This document shows, one piece after another, positions 11,769-24,640 of a DNA stretch of 64,000 nt. The DNA is from Conoideocrella luteorostrata (Eukaryota > Ascomycota > Sordariomycetes > Hypocreales > Clavicipitaceae). The notes beneath the pieces were generated by a model. It saw only the letters and a program-made list of their open reading frames with translations, was not told where the DNA came from and ran no database searches. How positions within the stretch are numbered: position 1 is the first letter of the stretch; every line of letters begins with the position of its first letter. The position numbers and the translations under genes were made by a program. The DNA is taken from NCBI GenBank assembly GCA_032433595.1, contig JASWJB010000147.1:1-64000 (forward strand). The letters are read 5' to 3'.

Positions 11769-12042
11769 TATCATAACTAGGTACTAGTAAAGCAGAGTAA
11801 TAGACAAGACTTCTAAAGTATTCGTAGCTTCTTAGCAACAAGGTAGCACTGTATTGTGAACAGTCTTAATCTCTGGCCATCTAATAATCTGGTCTCCTCC
11901 TTCCCTACTTATGCTTCGCTGTTACCCCGCAGCGAAGAGTTTGCTAGCTGCATGCTATACTCCTCCCATAGGCTGAGGTGCGTCACTAGACTCACGACAT
12001 CACGTGGCTTCTGAATGCCCTCACAAGCAGTAATCTCTGACA
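11769..12042 (-). repeat. LTR (5' LTR in element orientation)
   Basis: Partner of 4930-5203, also 274 bp. Six of the twelve LTR-LTR differences lie in its first 31 bp (the inner edge), where G-to-A and C-to-T changes match the adjacent mutated interior; the remainder is nearly unmutated. Confidence 0.93.
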
Positions 12043-12047
12043 TCTAC
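12043..12047. repeat. Target-site duplication (right), TCTAC
   Basis: Perfect copy of 4925-4929, directly abutting the right LTR. Confidence 0.9.
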
Positions 12048-12149
12048 TTTAGCTATTATAAAGCTGTTGGAACAATTAACCACTACGAAGCAAAAGTGTT
12101 GGCCCACTAAATTGTTCTCCAGTAGCTGCAATTTGGGCTTATATTCTAC

Positions 12150-12215
12150 GCAACAAAAGCTTGACTCAACCAAATTGGTCAAGTCCAAATCTCACGTGAG
12201 AACAATCCTATCAGC
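12150..12215 (-). repeat. Inverted partial copy of the dispersed repeat
   Basis: CTCAACCAAATTGGTCAAGTCC followed by AAATCTCACGTGAG is the reverse complement of the CACGTGAG...GGACTTGACC..AATTGGTCA segment found at about 2628-2662 and 353-393. So the same family flanks both sides of the chromovirus. Confidence 0.55.
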
Positions 12216-12561
12216 AAAGAGGCTCTTTTCTATCCTCACGGTAAAAAAGAGTTTTTAGCTTTTCATTGATTTTAAAATTTCCATACGGGTGCCGTTGCCG
12301 AATCATGTACTTGCTACTTCCAGGTCTTCGACAGAAATCTAGCAGCCAACATGTTCACGCTTTACGCGTACGCAGTACTCCGCATAGTATCCGACGTATC
12401 CGTCTAATCCCTGCTATTGCAGTCTTCAGAGGAAGGACATCCTTGTCATAATGAACCCCGCACGAAGGGCTTATGCATCCACCCGATCCGCGGTTTGTCC
12501 ACTCATAACCCATAACCACTTCTGTGCAGATAGGTTGTGTAGTACGAGGCGCGTACCTGGC

Positions 12562-12745
12562 ATGTCAAAGCCCAAGGTCCTTTTAATACATTAGAGTTAA
12601 TGACGCAGCTGCGTAGGACCGGGGAGCGCCGGCATTGCTGTTGCCCGACTTATTGCGGAATTAAATAACAAAGCAATCGGCTGTGTCCGGAAATGGATAT
12701 TACCGCGAATAAATCAGCCGCCACATTTGCGCCCTGTTCCTTAGC
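12562..12745 (+). pseudogene. Possible nucleotide-binding enzyme N-terminal scrap
   Basis: A plus-strand frame starts MSKPKVLLI. After about 30 bp with stops it continues GPGSAGIAVARLIAELN, resembling a Rossmann GxGxxG fold start of a FAD/NAD(P)-dependent enzyme. It ends after about 30 more residues. It sits upstream of the KMO-like gene but is not part of it. The call rests on one motif and may be chance. Confidence 0.25.
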
Positions 12746-13310
12746 GACCGTCTAGCCAAGCGTTGACACCGTCGATCATCAAGGAGCATATATGAACCTC
12801 TCTGGCAGATCGTTCAGGCATGACATACCAAGTAGTATGAGTGTCAGTTAAATTTGAGACATGTAATGTCGGATTTGGGGCGTTAAGCAGTCCACCATGT
12901 CTACACAATTGGGTGACAGTGAGGCAGCTAACGGAGTTTGATGGCACATGTTCAGCTAGTGCTATATTAGGAGATGTTGTGTAACCACACTCGAAAGCTG
13001 CACAAATGAAAACATTTTTCACCACCCCCAAAGCAATGACCTAGGCTGTTTCAACACGTAAGCGGCCTTGGCAAGATTCAAATTCTTACTGTTCATATCT
13101 GACATGGTGAGGCTAATCCCAACATAGCTATGTGTTGTGTCACATTGCGATTTTGCCCGCGGATCGATACTACAAACGTCGACTACCTGTCGCCTGCCAT
13201 GGTCTAGGTATTTAAGTAGGACCGTTCGTATAATTCACAATCTAGGCAGTCACCTAAAGCTCTTCAGCCTTCAAGTGCACACCAGTATTTTGATCCTTTC
13301 TGTCGTAGCT
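12746..13310. other. Intergenic, no supported gene
   Basis: A 96-codon open frame lies on the minus strand at 12741-13031 but shows no recognisable domain, signal or coding bias. Otherwise this holds the upstream region of the monooxygenase gene. Confidence 0.4.
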
Positions 13311-14983
13311 ATGATTTCCCAAACGAAGGTCGTTGTCATCGGGGGCGGCCCAGTTGGGGCCCTGTCAGCTCTATACGCAGCGAGAAGGGGGTATGCAGTA
13401 GAGCTTTACGAGCTTAGAGACGGTACGTTCTTGTCTATATATATACCTTATCTACGTTACTAAGCCCAGTCCAGATCCAAACTACGGGGATCCGAATGCG
13501 CGACCCGATATCGCTGTGATACCTCTCACACTTTCAGACCGAGGGCTTCGAGCAATTGCTGGGGCCGGCGTACCCGGTTTACTTGATGAGATCCTGGCCA
13601 ACTCGAGACCAATCGATACCCGAATGATTCACACAAAGGACGCTGAAGGCAAGATCAAGAACATACCCATGGTTTATGGGCCTCAAGGCCAGGTTAGTAA
13701 GTTTCAATTCCTCTCAACGTGCTTTTTTAGCTAAGAGATTAGTGTTTGCACGTGCTACCAAGAGAAAAAATTACGAAACATGTCATGTTATCTCTTTTGA
13801 AAGAGCCCAACGCAAAGCTCTTTTTCAATCACAAGCTGGTTTCATGTGATTTCGACAATAGGGTGGTTACCTTTGAGTCATCTCAAGTTGGGCAGCCAGA
13901 GCTTTTAGACGGCATGGTCGATGATGGGATAGCTCTATTGGAAAAGCCAGGGACAAGAGGCAAGGGTATGAAGACGGGGACAACCAATGGATCCAAAATG
14001 AAGTCGGTGAAGTTTGACTTTCTGATTGGCGCCGATGGAACACACTCTTGTGTTCGACAAAGCATGATGAGAGCATTACACATGGATTTCTCGCAAGAGT
14101 ATCTCCAGGCTTTATGGTGCGACTTCATCTTTCCAGCAGCAGAAGACGGTGGCTACCGCATGCGATCAACGTGTCTCCATATTTGGCCAGCCGATCATAG
14201 TATTGTCATATGCCAACCGGACGTGGTAAGTTTCGTATCTTTGGTCTCATTGTAAATAGCTAAGCGTATCAGGACGGATCTTTCCGAGCGGGCATGGTTT
14301 GTGATGCAGCCAAAGTGCGCTACTACGAAACCCATCCCGACGAATTCGCCGACTTCTTTGACAAGGAGTTCCCTGGCATTATTCCTGATATTCTCTCAGC
14401 ACAGGAGGTTACGCAGCAGTTCGTCAAGCACCTGAAAATCCCACTGAAGTCAGTCAAATGCGGTACGATAGGCTTCAAGGACCGTGCCATACTCCTTGGG
14501 GACAGTTCACATACTATGACACCATTCTACGCCATGGGCATGGTCACCGGCCTCGAAGATGTCAGGGTCTTCTTTCAAGAGTTTCGAGACCCAAAATCTG
14601 CTTCACAAACTTTAGCCAAAAATACACCGTTTTGTGCACCGGGAACTATTGACGCATATTCTAAGATTCGTCTTCCCGACGTCCACGCCATGGTAGACTT
14701 GGCCGCCGAGCATTACCACGTGCTTCGGTTTGGGGTCAGATCACCCACAGCAAGAACCAAGAAAACCGTTGAGTCGTTCCTCAGCCGCTGGGCACCTTCA
14801 TGGGATTGGACGACTCTATATTCGAGGATCCAATTCGGACATGAGAGATTCACTATTGTAAGACAAAAGGAGGCACGTCAGACGAAGATCATTACCAGAT
14901 TGCTTGCAGGCGCGATGGGATTCTTTACGAGCATGGTTCTCGCCAGTCTAGTTATATTTGCTATTGGCATGTTCGCGAAATGA
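13311..14983 (+). CDS. Kynurenine 3-monooxygenase-like FAD monooxygenase
   Basis: Four exons (13311-13422, 13475-13692, 13743-14225, 14273-14983) with introns of 52, 50 and 47 bp keep frame and give 507 residues, the usual size for kynurenine 3-monooxygenase (KMO/Bna4). Family members hydroxylate L-kynurenine with FAD and NADPH at the mitochondrial outer membrane. Visible motifs are an N-terminal dinucleotide fold ([14 protein letters not shown], residues 7-20), a DG motif ([11 protein letters not shown], about 206), SQEY and LHIWP segments typical of KMO, a GD motif ([15 protein letters not shown], about 348) and a C-terminal membrane segment (about 478-503). The motif after strand 1 ([14 protein letters not shown]) and the GD motif depart from the usual KMO forms, so this looks like a paralogue, perhaps of altered substrate, beside an MFS transporter gene on the same strand. 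The start is the first ATG giving the GxGxxG at the usual place. Confidence 0.85.
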
Positions 14984-15718
14984 TCTGGATACTGTGGTTC
15001 TCTAGCTCCATTGGCTAGAGTTGTGGCCAAGTTCTCTCATTATTTTTGATATACGATTATTGCACGAACCGACATCAGTAATCCGGACCTATGAGTTGTT
15101 TGAAACCGTGATACCTCGCTAGAGCCTGAACTGCATGGAATATATAGTGTTGTCACGTAGTCATTGCCAAAATGTGGCTGTCAGTTCTGTCACTCTGCCT
15201 GGGGCTCTTGCGGAAATTGGCGGGTACCGACTCTGAAGTATCTAGGCACCTAGGTTTCTGAAAAAGTTATAGCAGAGTCGAACTAGCCTCATTATTATAA
15301 ATAATAGTCAACAGTTTGAATACTTATGAACGACCCTGCAGTTACACGACATGGATCTTACTCCTAAAATTAATGCCTGGTTGCTTACGCCCCACACGTT
15401 GACGGTCAATCTATTGTACCCCGTAAAAGGATCAATAATAACTAACAATACCCCCGAAGGGCTGTGTGGGCGCCTCGCACATGACGTCAGGTGCTGACAT
15501 AGAGATGAACAATACAAATACTGTTGGGGCTGGTTTCGGTGGTCGTGTGGCAGCCTCACATTTCAGGCTCAAAGTCTAAATTGCCTCCCTGGCTTGTCTC
15601 GTGGTCACGGACCTCCCTTCCTTAGGCTAGCTACGAGTTACATCAATCACATTCACAGCCACTCAAGTACGTCCTGCATTGTAAGTTTCAGCACACTTTG
15701 CAAGCTGCACTACTCACT
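14984..15718. other. Intergenic, upstream region of the MFS gene
   Basis: No ORF with support is visible. A CTGACATCAG-like and palindromic promoter content could not be assigned to a factor. Confidence 0.4.
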
Positions 15719-17651
15719 ATGGGCGAGGTGGCTCTGGAGAATAACGGCAGCAATGTAGCCATGGGTTCCCGCCCAGCCAACATTGAGCTTCAGTCGCTGC
15801 AAACAGAGCAGGCAGGAATTGCCAAATCACCGCCGGTTGAGAGCAACCAGGGCTATAAATATGAGACCGACACTGCTCGCCACGTGCCTCAGCCGGCAGA
15901 AAACCTGTCAGCTTCCTCGCCAGTCGTTAGCTTATTAGCAACCAACGATGTGCAATCCGGGCCAGATCGAGGCATCGGGATGTCGAAGGCTAAAGGTATC
16001 ACGGTTATTGTAACACTTGGAGGCATCAGCTTTCTGAATACGATGGGTTCGGGAATTCTTATCGCCGCATTGCCTCGTATAGCCCGGGACGTGGGTCTTT
16101 CGGACGCGCTCATACTATGGCCGGCGGCGGTTTTTGCATTAGCTGCCGGTTGTTTGCTCCTCATTTTTGGAGCAGCCGCAGATGCTATCGGGGCCAAAAT
16201 GGTATGGGTTGTCGGAAGCTACCTCTTCGTCATCTTCACCATCGCTCTTGGATTTGCCAAAACCGGCATCCAGGTCATCTTGTTTAGGACGTTACTAGGC
16301 GTCTCCATATCCATGTGTCTGCCCACGGCCGTTAGCCTTATCACTAATACTTTTCCAAAGGGACCATGGCGTAACGTTGCGTTTGCCATGAACGGAATGG
16401 GACAGCCGTTAGGTTATGCGTTAGGCTTGGTGCTGGGAGGTATTTTCACTGATACAGTTGGTTGGAGATGGGCATAGTAAGTGTTTTAGCCAACCAGTCG
16501 CCATCTATTTATCGTCTACCTTCAACGTTCTTGTTGTTAGTTATACGACGCTGCTGACTCATTAGTAGTTACATGATGGCTATTATTAATTTTGTTCTTT
16601 CGACGGCCTCGATCTGGTCTTTACCTTCGGTAAAACCATTGTCAGGAAAGAAATGGACTCGTCGCCTTGCTGAGGATGTAGATTGGTTGGGAGCAGTCAT
16701 CATGAGCGTTGCTCTTGGCTTACTGCTCTACGTATTAGCTACAATTACATCATCTTATAGGAGTATCGGCCAAGCACAAAGCATTGCTTTGTTAGTGGTG
16801 TCGCTTATTCTTCTAGCCGCCTTCCCTGTGTGGATGAATTACCAGACCAAACGTGGACGGCCTGCGCTTATTCCAAACAAGCTCTGGAACAAAGCTTCAT
16901 TCACATCTATCTGTGTATCGGTATTTTTCTGTTGGGCATCTCTGAACGGAATTGAGTACTTCACTACGCTTTAGTAAGTCCCTCGATTGCTCTCAACAAT
17001 TCACCGTTGACATAAGACGAACAGCTTCCAGCAAGTAGAAGGCATTTCAGCGTTGCAAAGCTCTCTCCGCTTCTTACCTCATATTATCATGGGCATTTGC
17101 GTAAATGCTGTGACAGCGTATCTCATTTCTCGCGTCAAAATTCGAACCCTTGCTGTAGTTTCTGGTCTCGTCACTTTGGTAGCTCCACCCCTTATGGCAA
17201 CTGTCAAAATCGGTGAGAACTACTGGCATGCGCCTTTCTGGGCCATGTTCCTATCACCAGTAAACCCTGATGGTATGTTTTGGTACTCGTCCTCTTCAAC
17301 TGGACCCATCCAATCTGGCTTCTATCATACTTGTCGAAATCTAATATGTGCCTAGTTCTCTTCACCGTGTCTAACCTCGTTATATCCGATGCGTTTCCAG
17401 CAGACACGCAGTCGCTGGCCGGAGGCGTTTTCAGCGAAGTCGCGCAGTTTGGCAACTCGGTTGGTCTTGCCGTGACTGCGGCCATCGCCGCATCCGTTAC
17501 CGAGCACTCGGGCATTCAGAACAGCAGAGATGCACTAATGGAAGGCTTCCGGGCTGCCTTTTGGACTATTTTTGCGAGCGCTGCAATTGTAGTTGTGGCT
17601 TGTTTTGTAGGGTTAAGGAAGGGCGGCTATGTCGGGAAAAAAGACGACTGA
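15719..17651 (+). CDS. MFS transporter, DHA2 (14-TM) drug/ammonium-type
   Basis: Exons 15719-16476, 16569-16973, 17025-17272 and 17356-17651 (introns 92, 51, 83 bp) join in frame to 568 residues. About 95 polar N-terminal residues precede the first membrane helix (GITVIVTLGGISFLNTMGSG). DHA2-type landmarks include AALPRIARDVGLSD, LFRTLLGVSISMCLPTAVSL, the motif C-like GMGQPLGYALGLVLGG with GWRWAYY across the first intron, and the late segment SDAFPADTQSLAGGVF...QFGNSVGLA. Length and order fit the 14-TM fungal family that includes drug exporters and low-affinity ammonium (Amf1-like) carriers; the substrate cannot be told. The start is the first ATG (15719). It lies 0.7 kb downstream of the KMO-like gene on the same strand, which may indicate a small co-functioning pair. 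Confidence 0.88.
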
Positions 17652-17954
17652 GAGGACTGAGGTAGACGTAATAGTAAGCACTTTACAGTACCGTCTCCCA
17701 CGATGACCATGACTTCCGTAGCATAGATGGACAAGCTCAACACGGCAGTTTTGGTCAATTCCTGTGCTTTCCCAGATAACTAGAGCTGGCAACGACCTCA
17801 CTTGCCATTGTTCGTGCGTCTCAAACGGTGGAGGCATTTTTGGGAAATATCCTACGACGACAACGAATTCTACCATTTAGTCATTCAGATCCAAATTCAA
17901 CTTCAAATTAGATCAAATAAATAACTGTCCTCGTATCATAGAAAGTTTTATACT

Positions 17955-18980
17955 TCACAGCTCGCTTGGTGGCTCGATACCTTCTCTAAAATGTATCATC
18001 ACCTCAACTCGCACGGTTCCTTGCGCGGGGATCTGGTCGTTAGACATGTCCAGCATATCGCTCTGGCGCTGCAATACGGACTGGAGGCTGTTCTTCCAAG
18101 TTGCCACTTCGAGGAAGTGCGTCTGCACTATCTCATTTGAGAACGCCCACGTCGTGCGTCGAGGTACCCAGCGATACCAGTCGCTGAGCCCGTTCTCACC
18201 TCGAATCCAATTGCCGCTGATGGAGCCGATGCCGCCGCCCTTCCATGAAGCAGCGTTGGCGTCCTCGCTCCTATCTTCTTCTTCGTACCCTTCATCATCT
18301 GCATAGTCCAGTTCTCCATATTCAAGTTCGTATTCACTATCATCGTTTTCATCATCAAAATCACCAACCGGGATGTCTGTTGAGCGACGTTTCCAACACC
18401 TCACCGTTTCCATGCCATCCGGGGATGGCAATGCCACCAGAAACAACCACTCCAGTTTTGAACACATGGCTATGAATCGCGATAAGTGGCCAACCTCCGC
18501 TCCGCCGTTCAAGGAAGCGCCGAAGTCAGCATGAAAGCTTGTGTTGCGGACTTCCAAAGCCAGTCTCGTCATTTTCCCAAGCCACTGCAAGGCACTCGGA
18601 ACGTTGGCATCCCCTCCATCGTTCTCGCCAGCACGGCTTGCAGCCTCATTCACAGCGCGTAGCACATCCAGGTTTACCTTGACGAGGCAGATGACATCCT
18701 CATGTTGGTTGAAATGAAGGATGGATTCACCAAGAGGCAAAAGGTCTGGGACTGCATGCAGTGCTTCCATTCGAGACTCTTGACACGTCGCAAGAATAGT
18801 ACGCGTGGTTATGGTAGAGCGAGGAAGTGTTTCGGTGGGTAAAAGTGTATAGGGCAGCTCATGGTCCACGTCGGCGATGCGCAAGCGATGTACACGAGGC
18901 TGTCGCAGAGCAAGACGCCAGACGCAGCAGCGGATTTCAATAGGCAGGCGAGGAAATCGAGTGAATGATTGAAGAAGCAT
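17955..18980 (-). CDS. 2EXR domain-containing protein
   Basis: A single-exon 341-residue protein. It begins with the fungal 2EXR signature: FTRFPRLPIEIRCCVWRLAL (residues 6-25), then PRVHRL and the 'TCQESR.EAL' motif (LATCQESRMEALHAV). The middle (about 205-240) is a long acidic run of Asp, Glu and Tyr (ENDDSEYELEYGELDYADDE). A final segment, HFLEVATWKNSLQSVL, is hydrophilic. No signal peptide or membrane segment is seen. The family is greatly expanded in filamentous ascomycetes and its biochemical role is unknown. It is convergent with the MFS gene, whose stop is 303 bp away. Confidence 0.8.
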   Translation of the reverse strand: MLLQSFTRFPRLPIEIRCCVWRLALRQPRVHRLRIADVDHELPYTLLPTETLPRSTITTRTILATCQESRMEALHAVPDLLPLGESILHFNQHEDVICLVKVNLDVLRAVNEAASRAGENDGGDANVPSALQWLGKMTRLALEVRNTSFHADFGASLNGGAEVGHLSRFIAMCSKLEWLFLVALPSPDGMETVRCWKRRSTDIPVGDFDDENDDSEYELEYGELDYADDEGYEEEDRSEDANAASWKGGGIGSISGNWIRGENGLSDWYRWVPRRTTWAFSNEIVQTHFLEVATWKNSLQSVLQRQSDMLDMSNDQIPAQGTVRVEVMIHFREGIEPPSEL

Positions 18981-20097
18981 GTTCTCAAGCCTTCACAGTG
19001 AAAAATTTGTTTCGAGAGAGGAATGCGGCGCGATCGCGGGAAGTGCCCCCGGACTCAGCGACTTCGAGAACCTCAATGCTCTTATATGTTATCATTTCGG
19101 GACATTTCATGAGTGCTTTAATTAGCTACGGCGCTTAAGAGCTTCTAATTCTGTCTTGTGAAGAGTTTTGTTGATGCGGTTGGTCGCAGGCCGGTTCTAA
19201 GAATAAGTTCAAATGCGGTGGTCAAATAGACTGCTATCCGTAACCGCCATGGTGGAGATGCCACACCCATTGCAATTGCAGTGGCAATACTGAGTGAATT
19301 CGCCTGCGCGTTGGTGGTCTGTTGGGGATCGTATCGCAACCAACAGCGGTAAGCTGGTCGTCGATAAATCACCCGAGTCTGTTGGCTGCCTGGTTAACTA
19401 GGCCGTACTCCGTACACCAAATGTCAATCTGGAACCCCTCGTCAGTGACTTGAAATACCCCGCTCCGAGGTATCCTTGAGAATTTATTTACAAATCCTAT
19501 ACTGGTCCCGGTTGCGGCACTGCCAGCTGTCAGTGATGGAAGATTCCGTTAGTCACTATATATAACATCATACTTGCTCCACGACGTCGTATTATATCTG
19601 CTATAACAACCCCCCGACATAATTTATCCTTCAGATCAATCCAAATCTTTACACACCCTTAAGCCTTAAAGAGTACCCCTATAGCAACTAGTACAGTAAA
19701 AATAAACCACCGGTTGTCTTATAACGTCCGGTTCCCAGGTTATGGAGAGCTATTATGACCTGGGGAAAGATTAGAGCCCCATGGGACGCAACATACTATT
19801 ACAGGCGTTGTAGCGTGGAGCAAACATGTTTTTTATTGTGCATGTGCCCATAAGCTCGAATTAATTGTGCCATCATTGTGGCTGTTACACAACGGAATTG
19901 TATACGCGCTAACATGTACTCCTCGCACATGAGTGGAAACTCGATAGGGTTGTTTTTTGTAATAAATTAAGTCCCGTCGTCTGAGCTAGTCCACACGTGA
20001 GTGCTAAATTTTACAGTAGCTATTTCGCCTAACCTTGGCCCCTACACAATTGAGTAGTTTCTTCGTTATATCGTTTTATGCTTTTTGGCGCTTCAAA
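18981..20097. other. Intergenic, no supported gene
   Basis: Short ORFs only. It contains one TACTCCGTA word (19406-19414) and an AT-richer part at 19550-19780. It would include the promoters of the 2EXR gene (leftward) and the subtilase gene (rightward). Confidence 0.45.
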
Positions 20098-21687
<1,590 letters not shown>

Positions 21688-22486
21688 GATGAACCATAGT
21701 TCTAAATTTATGAGACAGTAATACCCCGGGCTATTAATAAAAACCCTCCCACTGCAATTTCGTTTGCTGTGGTGACAAATCAAGGCTGCGATAAACAACT
21801 GAAGACTTGCAACTGCTCTAATTTGCAAACAGTGTAAATCAATGCGCCAACATAGATCTTAGCTCTCTAAACCCATAACTCTTCACATTTATATCCTGTT
21901 TCTATAACGCAGTATGTGATATAAAGTTCTTGCACGCCCGCTAGCATTGAAGATACCGAGGGGCGTGCAAAACTTTACGCCTCCCGCTGTATCTTAATCC
22001 CCCTCTTGGGCAGCGCAGCTTAATGCCGCAACTTTGGCAAATGCAGCCCACGATTGGAGCACTTCTTCAATGGAAGCAGATGTTTCATCCCACATCAAGA
22101 AGGCTCAAATTAAAACATAACAGCAGACAACAGTTTCCCCGAATGATGTGAATTTGATCCCATGGCCTCGGCCGTCAAACGAGGTCATCTCACATACTCC
22201 TGCTCCTAGTGCACTTTACGTAGACAAGGATAGCACACCAATGCACTGTGCACTCCGTAAGCATGACTGCGTTTCAGGCGGAGCAAACCGGCCCAGCGCC
22301 ATTGACAGGGGCCTGCCACAGGCTATATCTACCCTCTAGAGCACTCGCCCGACCCGACGACCAAAGTAGCTTCGCCCATGTTCTCATTTTGCACAGCCAA
22401 CTCCATCGCGTGCACGGCAAAACAGCTTTAACCCACATCCATACCTTCAGTTTGTAGGCTTTCTATTTTGTTCCATTATATACTGT
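21688..22486. other. Intergenic, no supported gene
   Basis: No domain-bearing ORF is present. The near-palindrome TTCTTGCACGCCCGCTAGC ... GGGGCGTGCAAAA (about 21927-21972) could form a hairpin; nothing else could be named. Confidence 0.4.
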
Positions 22487-23780
22487 ATGTACAGATCGCT
22501 AGACATGCCCAACAGGCTATCCGATTGGATCCACCGCAAAGCAGCTCAACGCCCCAGCAATGGAAACGACAACTTCCACAATGGCCGAGAAGAATCGCCC
22601 AAGGAGCTGTTCCTGAGCAACAGCACCAACAACAGCAATACGCATCGTCGCCCTTTAACACCCAAACCTCTGTCCCGCCCAAGCAGTCGCTGGATCCGCT
22701 GCAACGGGCCATTTTACAAGCTTCCGCCGGCTGTTCGACGGAGAATCATCACGACCGCCTTTGGAGACCGTGGATTGCATCTGATTCTGGAGTATTGCCA
22801 GGCCCATAAGCGAAACCCCCATTCCCATGCTGGCTTCTGGCCCGGCCAGTCGGCTCGCGGGCCGTTTTCAGATGTCGAATGGGATAAATCGTCGGCGACG
22901 ACTTGGAGGTGGCGGAGCTGTGTGTGCCACCGGGAACCACCCGCCCGTAAATGGTCCGCCCTACACATATCCCTCGATGGTTGTCTTCAGGGCGAACCCA
23001 CGTCGTGCGCGCATTGGCAAACAGATGATACTATGCCTCTCAAATGCCTAATTGGAGTCATGGGCTGGCTCCTATCGTGCCGACAGTCGTAAGTATAGAT
23101 TGGTTGAAACTGTGCAACCTGGAACCGCATCCCTGTACACAATCTACGTAGCACTGACAGCATGCTGGCAAAGGTACACCGAGACCATGGATGTTCTCTA
23201 TAGCAGCAACATCTTCAAGATTGATGATTGGTCTCAAGCTCTTCGCTACATTCCCCGGCTGATTCCGCCGCAGAGACTGGCCTCTCTTAAAGTTGTAGAG
23301 ATTCAGTACTGCATGCGAGGCAAAACAGTCGCTGACGCGACCATGCCTGGCGACTCGCCTTTCGATGGCTTGCTGCTCGCCATGCGCCAAGTCGAGCTGG
23401 TGCATATTTCTCTCTACGGCGGCGACTTCACGCCTCTTGACCGGAAGCCTCGGATGGACAAGGACGACCTGAAGCGCCGGGGAATGATCTACGAGGCTGG
23501 GAAGAGATGGACACACATCATGTCGGACAGCAGACTCAAGCATCTTTTTTTGGCAGTCCCATCCTCTATTTACAATGGATGGCGGGCGGAGTCAGCCCGA
23601 CAGGCCAACGAGTTGATCCACGATTACCCCGGCCCAAGGTTCTGGCAAGCTGTCGACGCGCCAGAGCTGTCACCGGGGAATGGGACGGCGCGGCCGTCTG
23701 TGAAAGCTGCCGGATTCTGGATTGTTCAAGGAGTAGATGATTATACACCACCAGAGTCGCATTGTTTCCAGATACATTGA
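22487..23780 (+). CDS. DUF7730-like fungal protein of unknown function
   Basis: Two exons (22487-23088, 23174-23780) with an 85-bp intron (GTAAGT...AAAG) join CRQ to SYTETMDVLYSSN in frame and give 402 residues. The N-terminal 80 residues are polar. FYKLPPAVRRRIITTAFGDR, the CVCHREPP cysteine segment, LIGVMGWLLSCRQ and DVLYSSNIF are the conserved blocks of a large hypocrealean family I know as DUF7730. No catalytic residues are known. No signal peptide is seen. An ATG at 22505 is an equally possible start. It lies between the subtilase gene and a decayed stretch, in the variable part of the window. Confidence 0.75.
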
Positions 23781-24640
23781 GAGTCAAGAGTGCGACATGA
23801 GTGTCGCGATAATATCGCAAAGGCGGGCTTCACCCCGGTACGGTTTTAACCGGCAGGGTCATTCCAACGCAGACATAATTATTCAGCCACAGCGACTTGC
23901 AGTCAGTCCCAACTCCTGAATTCCACTTTTAGAAGTCGCTTTGAGAGTAAAGCAAATTCTGTTAGCGGACAAAAGCTCACTGCCAGACGGACGTGCGGCC
24001 TAGGATTTTGGAAACTCACCTTGGGTCATTTGAATTGACAATGGACCAGCAACTATCTCCATCTTTGACCGAATAAAATCGCTGGCATCCACTAACTATT
24101 CCGGGCTGAAAACCAGGAAGAATAAAAAAACACTATCGTCAGCATATTCCGCCGCCACGGAGTAAAATAAATGTGGCTTTTGACAGTCTGCAGCGAAGTC
24201 CCAAATCTTGGGATATACTTACATGTGTTGGGAGCGGCGTGACAACACCGCCGGACGATGTTGCTGTAGACGCAATCGCGGAACTGGAACTTGTCAAAGT
24301 AAGGGAAGCGACGTCGGCAATGATGAACCACTCTATTGAGTAGTGGAAGTTCCTTTGGGGGTGCTTGTCCTAGCCGCGCCGCCGATTCCGGCGCGGACAT
24401 TTTAGTCGGGTTTGAGACTATCGCAGATTAGTCCCATAGCCGGATCCCACAACGGTATGTGTTGTGTCTATAAATATCGGAACTAAGGAAGTTGTAACGT
24501 GCTAAGGTAAACCAAGACTTGCTTGCTTGCCTCCTTTGGGTCATGCCGGCTCTTTGTTAGCTAAATTATTAACATAGGGGTAAAATTAGCTTATGTACTT
24601 AGTATGAAACCCTTGTCTCTAGATGTGAGAATAGTATTGG
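23781..24640. other. Mostly decayed intergenic DNA
   Basis: A minus-strand frame at 24092-24400 starts MSAPESAARLGQAPPKELPL, is rich in Arg and Cys, and has a GTAAGT donor-like site after about 60 codons; no family is recognised. It could be the first exon of a short gene or a relic. Nothing else is supported. Confidence 0.3.

Larger units (their letters stand above)
4930..12042 (-). mobile_element. Full-length, RIP-degenerate Ty3/gypsy chromovirus
   Basis: A 7113-bp LTR retrotransposon is bounded by 274-bp direct LTRs (TG...CA) and a TCTAC duplication. Translating the minus strand across stops gives, in order from 11.7 kb down: Gag with a zinc-knuckle relic, reverse transcriptase (YLNNILIYS near 9440-9465, the catalytic Asp pair now Asn), an integrase core (DFITRLPP, then ILVIIDRFSKYAIY and KGIMTN near 7500-7760), a GPY-like region and a chromodomain-like end (YLVKWEGYS near 6770-6790). 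The interior is nearly devoid of CpA and TpG and full of TAG/TAA, as RIP produces. The purine-rich GGTGAGAGGGGTGACTC on the minus strand beside 5204 is a plausible polypurine tract. The element cannot encode functional proteins. Confidence 0.92.

Noticed and set aside
4930..12042. CRISPR array or bacterial element as the source of repeats
   Set aside because: Repeats are LTRs with a target duplication and intron-bearing fungal genes surround them; nothing is CRISPR-like.
12741..13031. 96-codon minus-strand ORF
   Set aside because: No recognisable family, bias or partner exon; probably chance.
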